Positions 1 through 8,730 are shown, counted from the first letter of the stretch. The stretch is DNA of 64,000 bases from Buttiauxella sp965119215 (GCA_965119215.1 CBCPKK010000016.1:115817-179816); one strand, 5' to 3'. Numbers and translations: made by a program. Notes: generated by a model from the letters alone, not told the origin.

Positions 1-415
1 TAAACAAAGTATTAATTTGCCTGCGGGAGCTTTTCACCGGCATGCAGGCAGCTTGCCCGAGTACCTGCAAAGGACGGCCAAATTGCTGTTCAAACTGGGT
101 GATTAAAGGTGCGGAAAACGACAGGGAATATCCCTGCGCACCTGGTGAAAATTTAAAACCGTGGACACACAGCGCGGGCACAACCTGAATACAGGCATGC
201 CCCACGTGATGCTTAACCCCTTCAATATCAATCTCCACCTGCCCTTTGTGCAAATAAAGCAGTTGAACGATATCCGCATGCTGGTGTGTGCGAATGTGCC
301 ATTCATAGAGACTGCTACGGCTATGGATAGACTCGCAATGCAGTAAATCTGCGGCAGGCCAGTTCCGGCTTTCACCATAAAGTTTAAAGACCGGAATGCT
401 GGTATTCAGACTCAT
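1..415 (-). CDS. pobR: AraC-family regulator, PobR-like, N-terminal part only (3' end outside window)
   Basis: The frame opens at an ATG (413-415) preceded by a good ribosome site (AGAGGAAG) and runs without a stop to the window edge, giving 138 residues. The visible part starts MSLNTSIPVFKLYGES and looks like the cupin-type effector-binding half of an AraC/XylS regulator; the C-terminal helix-turn-helix half is outside the window, so the family assignment is inferred from the N-terminus and context. It lies 41 bases downstream of pobA on the same strand and is probably cotranscribed with it. Regulators next to pobA in other proteobacteria (PobR) activate pobA in response to 4-hydroxybenzoate. 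The same-strand order pobA-regulator differs from the divergent arrangement often seen. Confidence 0.75.
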   Translation of the reverse strand, partial: MSLNTSIPVFKLYGESRNWPAADLLHCESIHSRSSLYEWHIRTHQHADIVQLLYLHKGQVEIDIEGVKHHVGHACIQVVPALCVHGFKFSPGAQGYSLSFSAPLITQFEQQFGRPLQVLGQAACMPVKSSRRQINTLF

Positions 416-456
416 GACTTCCTCTTGCCGATTAAGAAAACCCCAATAAGTGTAGT

Positions 457-1641
457 TTATTCAACGGATTCGAATGGCAATCCGACATAATTTTCGGCGA
501 TGGTCGTTAACCCCGCGCGTGAAGCCAGATAATACTCACGATCGGCCTGCTGCATTTTGCGGTCAAACGCGTTCTGCCCTTCGAAATCATGCAGAAGATT
601 GGTCATAAACCAGCTAAAACGCTCACCTTTCCACACTCTGCGCAACGCCATTGGCGAATACGTTTCCAGTAAGTCAGTTCGCCCTTCCTGATACACCTTG
701 CGCAAAATCCGATACAGATAATTCACATCAGACGCAGCCAGATTTAGCCCTTTTGCGCCCGTCGGCGGCACAATATGCGCAGCATCACCCACCAGGAAAA
801 GGTTGCCATACTGCATCGGTTCAACCACAAAACTGCGTAGCGGTGCGATGCTTTTCTCAAGTGAGTGACCAGTTACTAACTTGTCAGCCAGCTCTTTTGG
901 CAGCCGCTGTTTTAGCTCGCCCCAGAAGCGTTCATCCGGCCAGGCCTCGACTTTATCGCTTAGCGGTACCTGCAAATAATAGCGGCTCCGTGTTAGTGAG
1001 CGCTGACTACACAAAACGAATCCCCGCTCATGATGAGCATAAATCAGCTCGTGATTCACAGGCGGCGTGTCGGATAACAAGCCCAACCAGCCAAACGGAT
1101 AAACGCGTTCATATTCACGGGTGATTTCCGCTGGAATCGCTTTGCGTGACACACCATGAAAACCGTCGCAACCGGCAATATAGTCACAGTCTATACGGCA
1201 GATTTCGCCCTGCTTTTCAAAAGTGACATACGGAGAATCGCTTTTTACATCAAACAATTGCACATTGCTGACACCATACAGAGAGGCTGCATCAGTTTCA
1301 CCGCGCGCCGCCATCAAATCGCGGGTCACTTCTGTTTGACCGTATACCATCACCGTCTTTCCGCCCGTCAGCTCTTTAAGCGGAACAGGGATACGCTTGC
1401 CATCGACCAGAAACTCAACGCCTTCATGGACTAACCCTTCAGCATCCATCCTTTTGCTGACCCCTGCTTCACGCAGTAAATCCACCGTACCATTTTCCAG
1501 AATACCCGCCCGAATACGGCCTAAAACATGCTCCGGCGACTGCCTTTCAAGCACCACATTGCTGATACCGGCGTTATGCAGCAATTGCCCCAACAGCAAA
1601 CCCGATGGGCCAGCCCCAATAATCACTACCTGAGTTTTCAT
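457..1641 (-). CDS. pobA: 4-hydroxybenzoate 3-monooxygenase
   Basis: FAD- and NADPH-dependent flavoprotein that hydroxylates 4-hydroxybenzoate to protocatechuate, the entry to the beta-ketoadipate pathway; cytoplasmic. The 394-residue length is that of the Pseudomonas enzyme, and the key residues fall at the same numbers: the GxGxxG FAD motif at 9-14, the DG motif at 159-160, Tyr201, Ser212, Arg214 and Tyr222 for substrate binding, the GD motif at 285-286, Pro293 and Tyr385. All active-site residues are therefore in place and the enzyme should be functional. The start ATG at 1639-1641 begins directly with the Rossmann strand. No pca genes are visible in the window, so the downstream pathway must be encoded elsewhere. 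Confidence 0.95.
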   Translation of the reverse strand: MKTQVVIIGAGPSGLLLGQLLHNAGISNVVLERQSPEHVLGRIRAGILENGTVDLLREAGVSKRMDAEGLVHEGVEFLVDGKRIPVPLKELTGGKTVMVYGQTEVTRDLMAARGETDAASLYGVSNVQLFDVKSDSPYVTFEKQGEICRIDCDYIAGCDGFHGVSRKAIPAEITREYERVYPFGWLGLLSDTPPVNHELIYAHHERGFVLCSQRSLTRSRYYLQVPLSDKVEAWPDERFWGELKQRLPKELADKLVTGHSLEKSIAPLRSFVVEPMQYGNLFLVGDAAHIVPPTGAKGLNLAASDVNYLYRILRKVYQEGRTDLLETYSPMALRRVWKGERFSWFMTNLLHDFEGQNAFDRKMQQADREYYLASRAGLTTIAENYVGLPFESVE

Positions 1642-1942
1642 AGAGTACGCTCTCTGATGTGGCGTTATTAAAATGTTATTTTTATGTTTAATAAATGTGC
1701 GTTAATGCATTTTTATCGCTATCAGAGAGAAAAAGAAGGTCAATATCAGTCTAAAACGTGCACTTTTCGAAACTCACGCACAGAGTGTGGACGAGCTCAT
1801 ACTTCGCCGAAAAAGTGTGCGAAATCGGTTATTACGCTAAATGTTGATCTGGCGCGCCTGAATCAATGTGGCGGCCTATGTTAATAATGAGGGATGCTAA
1901 AATTTGAGCAGCAACGCTCGCTTTCATTTTCATGGACCAAAC
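1642..1942. promoter_or_regulatory. Divergent intergenic region pobA/yjjP with an inverted repeat
   Basis: No gene is supported here. Two related arms face each other: GTGCACTTTTCG at 1758-1769 and CGAAAAAGTGTGC at 1808-1820, which is nearly the reverse complement with one extra A. They lie about 115-180 bases upstream of the pobA start, a distance typical of AraC-family activator sites, so they are candidate PobR half-sites. The stretch 1642-1740 is AT-rich and probably holds the pobA promoter. Assignment to PobR is inference only. Confidence 0.4.
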
Positions 1943-2719
1943 ATGCAGACAGATGTAAACACGCAGCGTGACGTCACTCGTCTCTGCATTCAGTGTGGGC
2001 TTTTTTTGCTGCAACACGGCGCGGAAAGCGCCCTGGTGGAAGAACTTTCCAGTCGGTTGGGAATTGCATTAGGGATGGACGGCGTTGAAAGCTCAATTTC
2101 AGCGAACGCGATTGTTTTGAGCACCATAAAAGATAATCAGTGCCTGACCACGACGCGTAAAAATATCGACCGTGGCATCAACATGCACGTAGTCACCGAA
2201 GTTCAACACATCGTGATCATGGCAGAGCATAAGCTACTGGATAGCAAAGACGTTTTGAAACGTTTTGAGCACATTAAACCGCTGCGCTACCCGCGCTGGT
2301 TAGTGGTGCTGATGGTCGGTCTTTCCTGCGGCTGCTTCTGTAAGCTCAATAATGGCGGGTGGGATGGCGCTTTCGTGTCATTCGTGGCCAGTTCCGTCGC
2401 GATGTATGTCCGCTTAGTTTTCACTGCTCGTCACTTGCACCCACAAATTAACTTCTGCATTACGGCGTTTGTTGCGACAACAATCTCTGGCTTGCTCATC
2501 GCCAAAGGGCCATTTGCCTCAACATCAAACATTGCCATGGCGGCAAGCGTACTGCTGTTGGTGCCTGGTTTCCCACTGATTAATGCCGTAGCCGATATGT
2601 TCAAAGGCCACGTCAACACAGGGCTTGCAAGGTGGGCAATGGCCAGCCTGCTCACGCTTGCGACCTGTATTGGTGTCGTCATGGCGATGTCATCATGGGG
2701 GCTACGCGGATGGGAATAA
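1943..2719 (+). CDS. yjjP: YjjP, threonine/serine exporter-family protein, N-terminal component
   Basis: Integral inner-membrane protein of the ThrE/YjjP-YjjB family; in E. coli the YjjP-YjjB pair has been implicated in succinate export. The ATG at 1943 (protein begins MQTDVNTQRDVTRLC) matches the E. coli start. An in-frame TTG at 1904 is possible but adds a non-conserved extension. Length is 258 residues. The soluble N-terminal half (about 1-110, containing GVESSISANAIVLSTIKD) is followed by several membrane helices from about residue 118 onwards. The end overlaps the yjjB start by 10 bases, so the two are translationally coupled. Confidence 0.9.
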   Translation: MQTDVNTQRDVTRLCIQCGLFLLQHGAESALVEELSSRLGIALGMDGVESSISANAIVLSTIKDNQCLTTTRKNIDRGINMHVVTEVQHIVIMAEHKLLDSKDVLKRFEHIKPLRYPRWLVVLMVGLSCGCFCKLNNGGWDGAFVSFVASSVAMYVRLVFTARHLHPQINFCITAFVATTISGLLIAKGPFASTSNIAMAASVLLLVPGFPLINAVADMFKGHVNTGLARWAMASLLTLATCIGVVMAMSSWGLRGWE

Positions 2720-3183
2720 TCGATTTTTTACTGGCGTTATTACAAGACATGGTGCTGTCCGCCATTCCCGCCGTAGGTTTTGCCCTGGTATTTAACGTCC
2801 CCCAGCGGGCTTTGCCCTACTGCGCTTTACTGGGCGCAATCGGCCACGGTTCCCGAATGGCGATGATGACGGCGGGTATGAACATCGAATGGAGTACTTT
2901 TATTGCGTCCATTCTGGTGGGCAGCATTGGGATACAGTGGTCACGCTGGTATCTGGCGCACCCAAAAGTCTTCACCGTGGCTGCCGTCATCCCCATGTTC
3001 CCCGGTATTTCAGCCTATACCGCCATGATCTCTGCCGTGAAACTCAGTCACTTTGGCTACACCGAAGATCTGATGATCCAGCTTCTTACCAACTTCCTGA
3101 AAGCGTCGTTTATCGTCGGCGCGCTGTCGATTGGCTTATCAATTCCGGGCTTGTGGCTTTACCGTAAACGCCCGCGAGTGTGA
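2710..3183 (+). CDS. yjjB: YjjB, threonine/serine exporter-family protein, C-terminal component
   Basis: 157-residue inner-membrane protein, the same length as E. coli YjjB, and the partner of YjjP in a split ThrE-type exporter. The ATG at 2710 overlaps the end of yjjP and is the conserved start (MGIIDFLLALLQDM). Several hydrophobic helices and the conserved segment VAAVIPMFPGISAYTAMIS are visible. In E. coli this pair sits beside dnaT-dnaC-yjjA; here dnaT and dnaC are absent and a TetR gene lies between yjjB and yjjA, so the neighbourhood is only partly conserved. Confidence 0.9.
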   Translation: MGIIDFLLALLQDMVLSAIPAVGFALVFNVPQRALPYCALLGAIGHGSRMAMMTAGMNIEWSTFIASILVGSIGIQWSRWYLAHPKVFTVAAVIPMFPGISAYTAMISAVKLSHFGYTEDLMIQLLTNFLKASFIVGALSIGLSIPGLWLYRKRPRV

Positions 3184-3237
3184 TGCATTTCAGGGCTTCG
3201 CTAACTCATCAGTGCTTTGCCATCACAAACTTGTTTT

Positions 3238-3279
3238 AATGTCATCCGGCCTGGGCGGTACCAGCGGCCTGATGACATT
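3238..3279. promoter_or_regulatory. Long inverted repeat upstream of the TetR gene (candidate operator)
   Basis: Two 14-base arms, AATGTCATCCGGCC (3238-3251) and GGCCTGATGACATT (3266-3279), are reverse complements with one mismatch. They flank a 14-base centre that itself contains GGTACC. The right arm ends immediately before the AAGGAG ribosome site of the TetR gene. No T-run follows on either strand, so it is not a typical terminator. A self-binding operator or a leader hairpin affecting translation are both possible. Confidence 0.5.
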
Positions 3280-3291
3280 AAGGAGCCTTGC

Positions 3292-3933
3292 GTGGAAACC
3301 CACGAAATTTATCTTCCTGAGCGTTTTGATGACGCCAGCCTGAAAGAAAAGATTTTCTTCAGCGCCATAAGTTTGTTCGCTGAATTTGGCCTGAACGGCG
3401 CACGCATGGAACAAATTGCAGAGAAAGCGAATACCACAAAACGGATGGTGGTTTATCACTTCAAAAGCAAAGAGTTACTTTATATTCAGGTGCTGGAATA
3501 TGTGTATACCCAAATCCGTAGCTGCGAGCGCGAGCTTAATCTTTCGCATCAACCGCCAGTAGAAGCGATGGTGGAATTGGTGGAATGGACATTTGATTTC
3601 CACGCCACGCACCCGGATTTTATTCGTATCATCTGCATGGAAAACATGCAGCGCGGGCGCTTTGTGAAAGAGTCAGCCTATCTGCGTGAGATAAACCGCA
3701 GCGCGCTGGAATTGTTGGAAGATGTGCTAACACGCGGGCAAGAAAAACAGCTATTCAATAAACTCGTCACCGCCAAAGACGTGCACCGCCTGATCAGTAG
3801 CTTTAGCTTCTATCATGTCGCTAACAGCTACACTTTCTCTAACTTCTTCGAAGACGGGGCTGAACCGGCTGATAACACCACGCATTACCGTGAAATGGCG
3901 GTAAAAGTGGTATTGCGCTACATCGGGCCATAA
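3292..3933 (+). CDS. TetR-family transcriptional regulator
   Basis: The GTG at 3292 is preferred because AAGGAG lies six bases upstream; a longer frame from 3217 would run through the inverted repeat. The 213-residue product has the TetR N-terminal DNA-binding domain at about residues 15-65 (FFSAISLFAEFGLNGARMEQIAEKANT then VVYHFKSKE, the recognition helix) and a C-terminal all-helical ligand domain with ATHPDFIRIICMENMQRG, resembling the TetR_C_6 type seen in catabolic regulators. It sits between yjjB and yjjA on the same strand. Its ligand and targets are unknown; autoregulation through the palindrome just upstream is plausible. Confidence 0.85.
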   Translation: METHEIYLPERFDDASLKEKIFFSAISLFAEFGLNGARMEQIAEKANTTKRMVVYHFKSKELLYIQVLEYVYTQIRSCERELNLSHQPPVEAMVELVEWTFDFHATHPDFIRIICMENMQRGRFVKESAYLREINRSALELLEDVLTRGQEKQLFNKLVTAKDVHRLISSFSFYHVANSYTFSNFFEDGAEPADNTTHYREMAVKVVLRYIGP

Positions 3934-4049
3934 AAATCGTGTTTTCTGGCTGCTTTAAGAAAGCTCTGAACCTCAACAGGTGCGGAGAAAGCGTTATACT
4001 CGACGAAAATTCTCCTGCGGTGCAGGTTATCGAAAAAGAGTATAAGCAG

Positions 4050-4550
4050 ATGAAAGCAAGCAATAAGGTTATGTGCGCACTGGCGCTGGCAACATCCGTA
4101 TTCGCCGGTCAGGCGATGGCAGCAAGCTGGCAGGATCAGCTCTCCAGCGCGGCAACTGAGTTAAGCAAATCAAGCACCACCAGCACAACAGGGACGACTG
4201 GCAATTCAGTTGCGTCACTGACCAGCCTGCTCGGCGGCGGGACTAAAGCGCTGAGCGCTGACAGCATGACCAACGCTGCGGGTATTTTGCAGTACTGCAT
4301 GAAGAACAAACTGGTTTCAGCCACCAATACCGACAACATCAAGAACGGCCTGCTGGATAAGCTGGGCTTAGATAGCGGCACCAAGCAAACTCAACCTGTA
4401 GATTACACTCAGGGTCTGGCAGGGCTGCTGAATACCGGAAAAGGCCAGCAGCTGGATCTGAATACCATCGGCAGCTCACCGCTGGCAGAAAAAGTGAAAA
4501 CTAAGGCGTGTGATTTTGTCCTGAAGCAGGGTGCGAATTACCTGGCTTAA
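4050..4550 (+). CDS. yjjA: YjjA, exported DUF2501 protein
   Basis: 166-residue protein (E. coli YjjA is 164) starting MKASNKVMCALALATSVFAG, with a clear Sec signal peptide and likely cleavage after AMA at about residue 24, so a periplasmic product is expected. After a Ser/Thr-rich linker (about residues 40-52) comes the DUF2501 core with a conserved Cys pair (ILQYCMKNKL and KACDFVLKQ) that may form a disulfide. Function is unknown. The ATG at 4050 is used because the signal peptide begins there; the longer frame from 3939 is not coding-like. Confidence 0.88.
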   Translation: MKASNKVMCALALATSVFAGQAMAASWQDQLSSAATELSKSSTTSTTGTTGNSVASLTSLLGGGTKALSADSMTNAAGILQYCMKNKLVSATNTDNIKNGLLDKLGLDSGTKQTQPVDYTQGLAGLLNTGKGQQLDLNTIGSSPLAEKVKTKACDFVLKQGANYLA

Positions 4551-4558
4551 AAATAGTG

Positions 4559-4588
4559 CCTGTCTCTCACTCTGAGGGGCAGGTTTTT
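4559..4588 (+). terminator. Rho-independent terminator after yjjA
   Basis: CCTGTCTC pairs (with G-U wobbles) with GGGGCAGG around a short loop and is followed by TTTTT. It begins about ten bases after the yjjA stop. Confidence 0.75.
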
Positions 4589-4598
4589 AATCACGCCA

Positions 4599-5612
4599 TC
4601 AAACCACATTGATTTCCAGCACCGCATACACGCCATCATTGGGTAACGTGACGGTGACATTTTTCAAATCCACTCCCGCCGCCAGAATAATTTCTCTTAG
4701 CTCAAGCAGTGTTCGCGGGTAAAGCGTCGGCCAGCCAATGCAACGCAATAAAAAGGCCAACTGCGGACTAGTCGTCAGCATATTGGAGATGATCAGCACG
4801 CCGCCTGGCTTAACTAATCGCAACGCGTGGCGAATAAAATGCACCGCTTCAGGTGCCGAGAAATACTCGAAAATCCCCAGACCATCAACCAGCTCAGCGG
4901 AATGCTCGCCCAGCTCCTGAACCAGTTTGTCGCTGACGACCATGCGGTCGAATAAATTGCGCATCAACAACTGAAAATGATGCCCTTCCACCAGGCCATA
5001 TTGTGTCGCCAGCCCACGGGCAAATTTCAGCGATTGCCTGTCGTGATCAACCAGCAATAAAGTGAATTTCTGCGCCCGCAATTTCGCGCCACGCAATGTC
5101 CTTAATACCGGCACCGCTGCGCCACAGGCAAGGCTTATCCAGTTACCAGACGCACTATTATTGAGATGATTATCAGCAATGGCCGCCATCACTTTCGCAC
5201 GCGACCGAACGCCTTGTGCATCATTGGCATGGATAAACCAGGATCGGCTGTGGCTGTCCACTTCCCTACCGCTTATCAAACGTTCGGCAAGTGGATACTG
5301 CACAGCCCATAACGAAAGCGCAGTGGGAACCAGTTGGCAGCGCCACTCTTCAAGGGCGGGTCTTTCTCGAAAGGCTTGTTCTGAGTGTTTGTTCTTGCAG
5401 CGTATCCGCCGCTTCCCCTCGCTATCTAAAAAGACCTCAGGGGCTTCAAGCGTCAGATCGTTTGTCAGGTAGTCATTAATTTCATCAATCTGCTGTAAAA
5501 CCTGACCTTTCATCGGCCAGTCGTCACTGATATCGCTGTAAGAGACATGTTTAATGGCAAGATCCGCAGGCACAGATCCTGGGATCACGGAGAGAAAAGG
5601 CTGCCAGGACAT
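4599..5612 (-). CDS. Class I SAM-dependent methyltransferase, function unknown
   Basis: 337-residue soluble protein. The C-terminal half carries a Rossmann methyltransferase fold: motif I as NWISLACGAAVPVLRTL (about 158-174), an acidic strand end in FTLLLVDHDRQSL, and a post-motif segment VKPGGVLIISNMLTTS. The N-terminal ~150 residues match nothing I recognise and may select the substrate. The start ATG at 5610-5612 has AGAGG upstream. The gene is monocistronic, convergent with yjjA and upstream of the ascB terminator. It has no obvious E. coli K-12 counterpart. The substrate could be a lipid, a small molecule or a protein; nothing here decides. Confidence 0.75.
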   Translation of the reverse strand: MSWQPFLSVIPGSVPADLAIKHVSYSDISDDWPMKGQVLQQIDEINDYLTNDLTLEAPEVFLDSEGKRRIRCKNKHSEQAFRERPALEEWRCQLVPTALSLWAVQYPLAERLISGREVDSHSRSWFIHANDAQGVRSRAKVMAAIADNHLNNSASGNWISLACGAAVPVLRTLRGAKLRAQKFTLLLVDHDRQSLKFARGLATQYGLVEGHHFQLLMRNLFDRMVVSDKLVQELGEHSAELVDGLGIFEYFSAPEAVHFIRHALRLVKPGGVLIISNMLTTSPQLAFLLRCIGWPTLYPRTLLELREIILAAGVDLKNVTVTLPNDGVYAVLEINVV

Positions 5613-5690
5613 GTTTAACCTCTACAGACATTTTCTTTCAGTCTAGAAAATGTGGGGTTATTTACCGTCAGCAGAAAGTCGTAGTTTAGT

Positions 5691-5716
5691 GCGACCCGGC
5701 TTTCAAGCCAGGCCGC
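5691..5716 (-). terminator. Terminator-like hairpin after ascB
   Basis: GCGACCCGGCTT and AAGCCAGGCCGC form a 12-pair stem (two wobbles) with a very short loop, just downstream of the ascB stop when read on the minus strand. No strong T-run follows, so efficiency is uncertain. Confidence 0.5.
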
Positions 5717-5728
5717 ATGATTCACAAA

Positions 5729-7159
5729 TTAGCTTAAATCAGAGCCATTGCTGGCAATGACTTTTTTGTACCAGTAAAACGATTTTTTACGCGTGCGGGC
5801 GAGCGTGCCGTTGCCCTGGTCATCGCGGTCAACGTAGACAAAACCGTAGCGCTTGCTCATTTCACCCGTCGATGCGGAAACCAAATCAATGCAGCCCCAC
5901 GAGGTGTAGCCGATAACCGGAATACCGTCGTCGATTGCGTCGGCCATCGCTTTGATGTGCTCGCGCAAATAACTGATACGGTAGTCGTCGTTGATTTCGC
6001 CCTGCTCGTTAATCTCGTCTTTTGCCCCCAGGCCGTTTTCCACCAGGAACAGCGGTTTCTGGTAGCGGTCGTACATCATGTTCATGGTGATACGCAGACC
6101 GAGCGGGTCAATTCCCCATCCCCATTCGCTCGCCTGAATGTGCGGGTTTTTCAGGGATTTCACGATGTTTGCCGCATTGCTGTTTTGGTCGTTCATGTCA
6201 GCCGAAGCGCAACGTGAAGCGTAGTAACTGAACGAGACAAAATCGACGGTGTTTTTCAGGATCTCATCGTCGCCCGGCTGTGTTTCGAGAGTAATGCCTT
6301 TCTCGCGGAACACGCGTTTGGTGTACGACGGATAAGCACCACGCGCCTGCACATCAATAAAGAACAGGTTCTCGCGATCTTTTTCCAGCGCCGCCCACAC
6401 ATCCTCAGGCTTGCAGGAGTAAGGGTAGAAATTCCCCCCCGCTAACATGCAACCCACCTGATTATTCGGGTTAACTTCGTGGGCGATTTTCGTCGCCAGT
6501 GCGCTAGCCAGCAATTCGTGGTGCGTTGCCTGGTACTTCACTTGTTCTTTGTTATCGCCCTCTTCGAATACCAGACCTGCGCCAGAGTATGGGCTGTGTA
6601 GCAAGATATTGATTTCATTAAAGGTAAGCCAGTATTTCACCAGCCCATCAAACGCTTCAAAGCAGGTGCGTGCGTAACGGGTGAAGAACTCAACCATTTT
6701 GCGGTTACGCCACGAACCGTATTCTTTCACCAGATACATCGGCACATCAAAGTGGCACAGCGTGACCAGCGGTTCGATGCCATATTTTTTGCATTCGGCA
6801 AACATGTCGCGATAAAAAGCGATGCCTTCCGCGTTCGGCGTTAATTCATCGCCATCAGGATAAATGCGGCTCCAGGCAATCGAGGTGCGGAACACGGTGA
6901 AACCCATCTCCGCCATTAACGCGATATCTTCTTTGTAGCGATGATAGAAATCAATGCCCACATGGCTCGGATAATATTCGTCATCACGCAAACTAAAACG
7001 CTTCTCGAGGCCCAATTTTACCGACATACGGTCTTTACCGTGCGGGATAGTATCAACCGTGGTAAGTCCTTTGCCGCCTTCAAGATAAGCGCCTTCAGCC
7101 TGGTTCGCCGCTATCGCACCGCCCCATAAAAAATCATCTGGAAAACTTGATGCTGACAT
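5729..7159 (-). CDS. ascB: 6-phospho-beta-glucosidase (GH1)
   Basis: Cytoplasmic glycosidase that hydrolyses phosphorylated aryl-beta-glucosides such as arbutin-, salicin- or cellobiose-6-phosphate delivered by the PTS. 476 residues versus 474 in E. coli AscB, with near-identical long segments. The GH1 acid/base Glu182 is in LTFNEIN and the nucleophile Glu374 in LVENGLG; the phosphate-recognising STGEMSKRYGF loop is present near residue 430. The start ATG at 7157-7159 has AGAGGA upstream. It lies 16 bases downstream of ascF on the same strand, forming the ascFB operon under AscG. Confidence 0.95.
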   Translation of the reverse strand: MSASSFPDDFLWGGAIAANQAEGAYLEGGKGLTTVDTIPHGKDRMSVKLGLEKRFSLRDDEYYPSHVGIDFYHRYKEDIALMAEMGFTVFRTSIAWSRIYPDGDELTPNAEGIAFYRDMFAECKKYGIEPLVTLCHFDVPMYLVKEYGSWRNRKMVEFFTRYARTCFEAFDGLVKYWLTFNEINILLHSPYSGAGLVFEEGDNKEQVKYQATHHELLASALATKIAHEVNPNNQVGCMLAGGNFYPYSCKPEDVWAALEKDRENLFFIDVQARGAYPSYTKRVFREKGITLETQPGDDEILKNTVDFVSFSYYASRCASADMNDQNSNAANIVKSLKNPHIQASEWGWGIDPLGLRITMNMMYDRYQKPLFLVENGLGAKDEINEQGEINDDYRISYLREHIKAMADAIDDGIPVIGYTSWGCIDLVSASTGEMSKRYGFVYVDRDDQGNGTLARTRKKSFYWYKKVIASNGSDLS

Positions 7160-7175
7160 GAAGATCCTCTCTTAA

Positions 7176-8630
7176 TTAGTTAGCGTTTACAGCTTGTTGT
7201 GGTGCAGCAACGGCGTCAGTCTGTGGTTTCTCGTTACTTTCTTCGACCGGGATATCTTCGAAGCCCAGTAACAATGTCAGGACGAAAGAGAGCACCACGG
7301 CCAGAATCATCACGCCAAACACCCACACGATGCTCATTGGATTTGCCGGGTCAAAGAATTGCACGCTGGTAAACAAGCCAGGAGAAGCCATTGAATGGCT
7401 CGCCAGCCCGCCGATTCCGGCAACAGCACCGCAGACAAAGCCGCTGATCAGCGCCGCAATCAATGGGCGTTTCAAACGTACTGCAACACCGTAAAGTGCT
7501 GGTTCAGAAATCCCCGCCACAATGGCGGATGCCGCCGCAGCCAGCGCTGTCTGGCGCAATTCAGGGTTTTTCGTTTTCCATGCAACAGCCAGCGACGAAC
7601 CGCCAAGCGACAGGTTGGCGCCGATTTCTGATGGCATAACCATGCCTTCTTTGCCGGTTTCAGCAATGGTTTGAATGATAGACGGTGTAAATACCCGGTG
7701 CATGCCGGTCATGACCAGCAGCGGCCAGAGCGCGCCCATAATCGCGACAGACAACCAGCCCAGGTAGTGATGAATGGTGTAGACCAGTGAAGAAATACCG
7801 GTACCAATCCAGATGCCCAGCGGGCCAATCAGCATGATGGCAATCGGTGCAGAGATAAGCACAATCAGCATCGGTTTGAGGAAGTTTTTGGTTACCGCAG
7901 GCGTGATGCGGTCAACCCATCTTTCGATGTAAGACAACAGCCAGGTCATGCACAAAGCAGGGATAACGGTGTAGGTATATTTCACCGCGGTTACCGGCAT
8001 CCCCATAAATTCAACATGTTGGCCTTGCGCAGCTTTCGCCATCAGGTCAATAAAGTTTGGGTGAAGCAGCACACCGGCAATGGCTATCGCCAGCGACATA
8101 TTGGTTTTGAATTTTATCGCCGCAGACGCTGCAACCATCACCGGCAGGAAGAAGAATGCACCGTCGCCAATCACATTAAGGATGATGAGCGTTGAAGATC
8201 CTTTGCCAAAGATCCCCGTCATATCCAGGATCATGGCGAGCAGTTTTACCATCGATCCGCCAATAATCGCGGGGATCAACGGCGACATAGTGCCAATCAG
8301 CGCATCCAGTATTCCGGCACCTATTCGCTTCAGAGTAATTTTGTTTTTACCGCCCACTGGAGCCGCCGGTTGCATACCTTCCGGCAGCAGTTTCAGCACT
8401 TCAGCGTACGCCTGCGAAACCGTATTACCGATAATCACCTGGCACTGGTTTTCACTGCGAACCACACCCAATACGCCATTGATGGCTTTGAGCTTCGCGG
8501 TATCCACCCGGCTATCGTCGTTTATTACAAACCGCAGACGTGTCATGCAGTGTGTTACCGCACCTACGTTCGCCGCACCACCAATTGCATCGACTATCGA
8601 CTGAGAGACTGCCGCATAATTCTTAGCCAT
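7176..8630 (-). CDS. ascF: PTS beta-glucoside (arbutin/salicin/cellobiose) transporter EIIBC
   Basis: 484-residue inner-membrane permease that imports and phosphorylates beta-glucosides. The EIIB domain occupies about residues 1-85, with the phosphorylated Cys28 in AVTHCMTRLRF; the EIIC domain follows with about ten membrane segments and the conserved GISEPALYGV loop. No EIIA domain is fused, so phosphate must come from a separate EIIA-Glc (Crr), as for E. coli AscF. Sequence agreement with E. coli AscF is high throughout except the last ~20 residues. First gene of the ascFB operon, divergent from ascG. Confidence 0.95.
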   Translation of the reverse strand: MAKNYAAVSQSIVDAIGGAANVGAVTHCMTRLRFVINDDSRVDTAKLKAINGVLGVVRSENQCQVIIGNTVSQAYAEVLKLLPEGMQPAAPVGGKNKITLKRIGAGILDALIGTMSPLIPAIIGGSMVKLLAMILDMTGIFGKGSSTLIILNVIGDGAFFFLPVMVAASAAIKFKTNMSLAIAIAGVLLHPNFIDLMAKAAQGQHVEFMGMPVTAVKYTYTVIPALCMTWLLSYIERWVDRITPAVTKNFLKPMLIVLISAPIAIMLIGPLGIWIGTGISSLVYTIHHYLGWLSVAIMGALWPLLVMTGMHRVFTPSIIQTIAETGKEGMVMPSEIGANLSLGGSSLAVAWKTKNPELRQTALAAAASAIVAGISEPALYGVAVRLKRPLIAALISGFVCGAVAGIGGLASHSMASPGLFTSVQFFDPANPMSIVWVFGVMILAVVLSFVLTLLLGFEDIPVEESNEKPQTDAVAAPQQAVNAN

Positions 8631-8730
8631 GAGTTACCACCGCCCGTTTATAATTTTATTATTTAAATTCATAATGTTATGAATGTTTTATCCGGTAACG
8701 TCATGCCAACTTGTAGGGGCCAGAGAAATA

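Noticed and set aside
651..1124. 157-codon plus-strand frame opposite pobA
   Set aside because: It lies wholly antisense to a gene with every active-site residue conserved; no ribosome site or recognisable domain.
1684..1884. Short plus-strand frame in the pobA/yjjP gap
   Set aside because: Low-complexity translation, no convincing ribosome site, and it covers the probable operator region.
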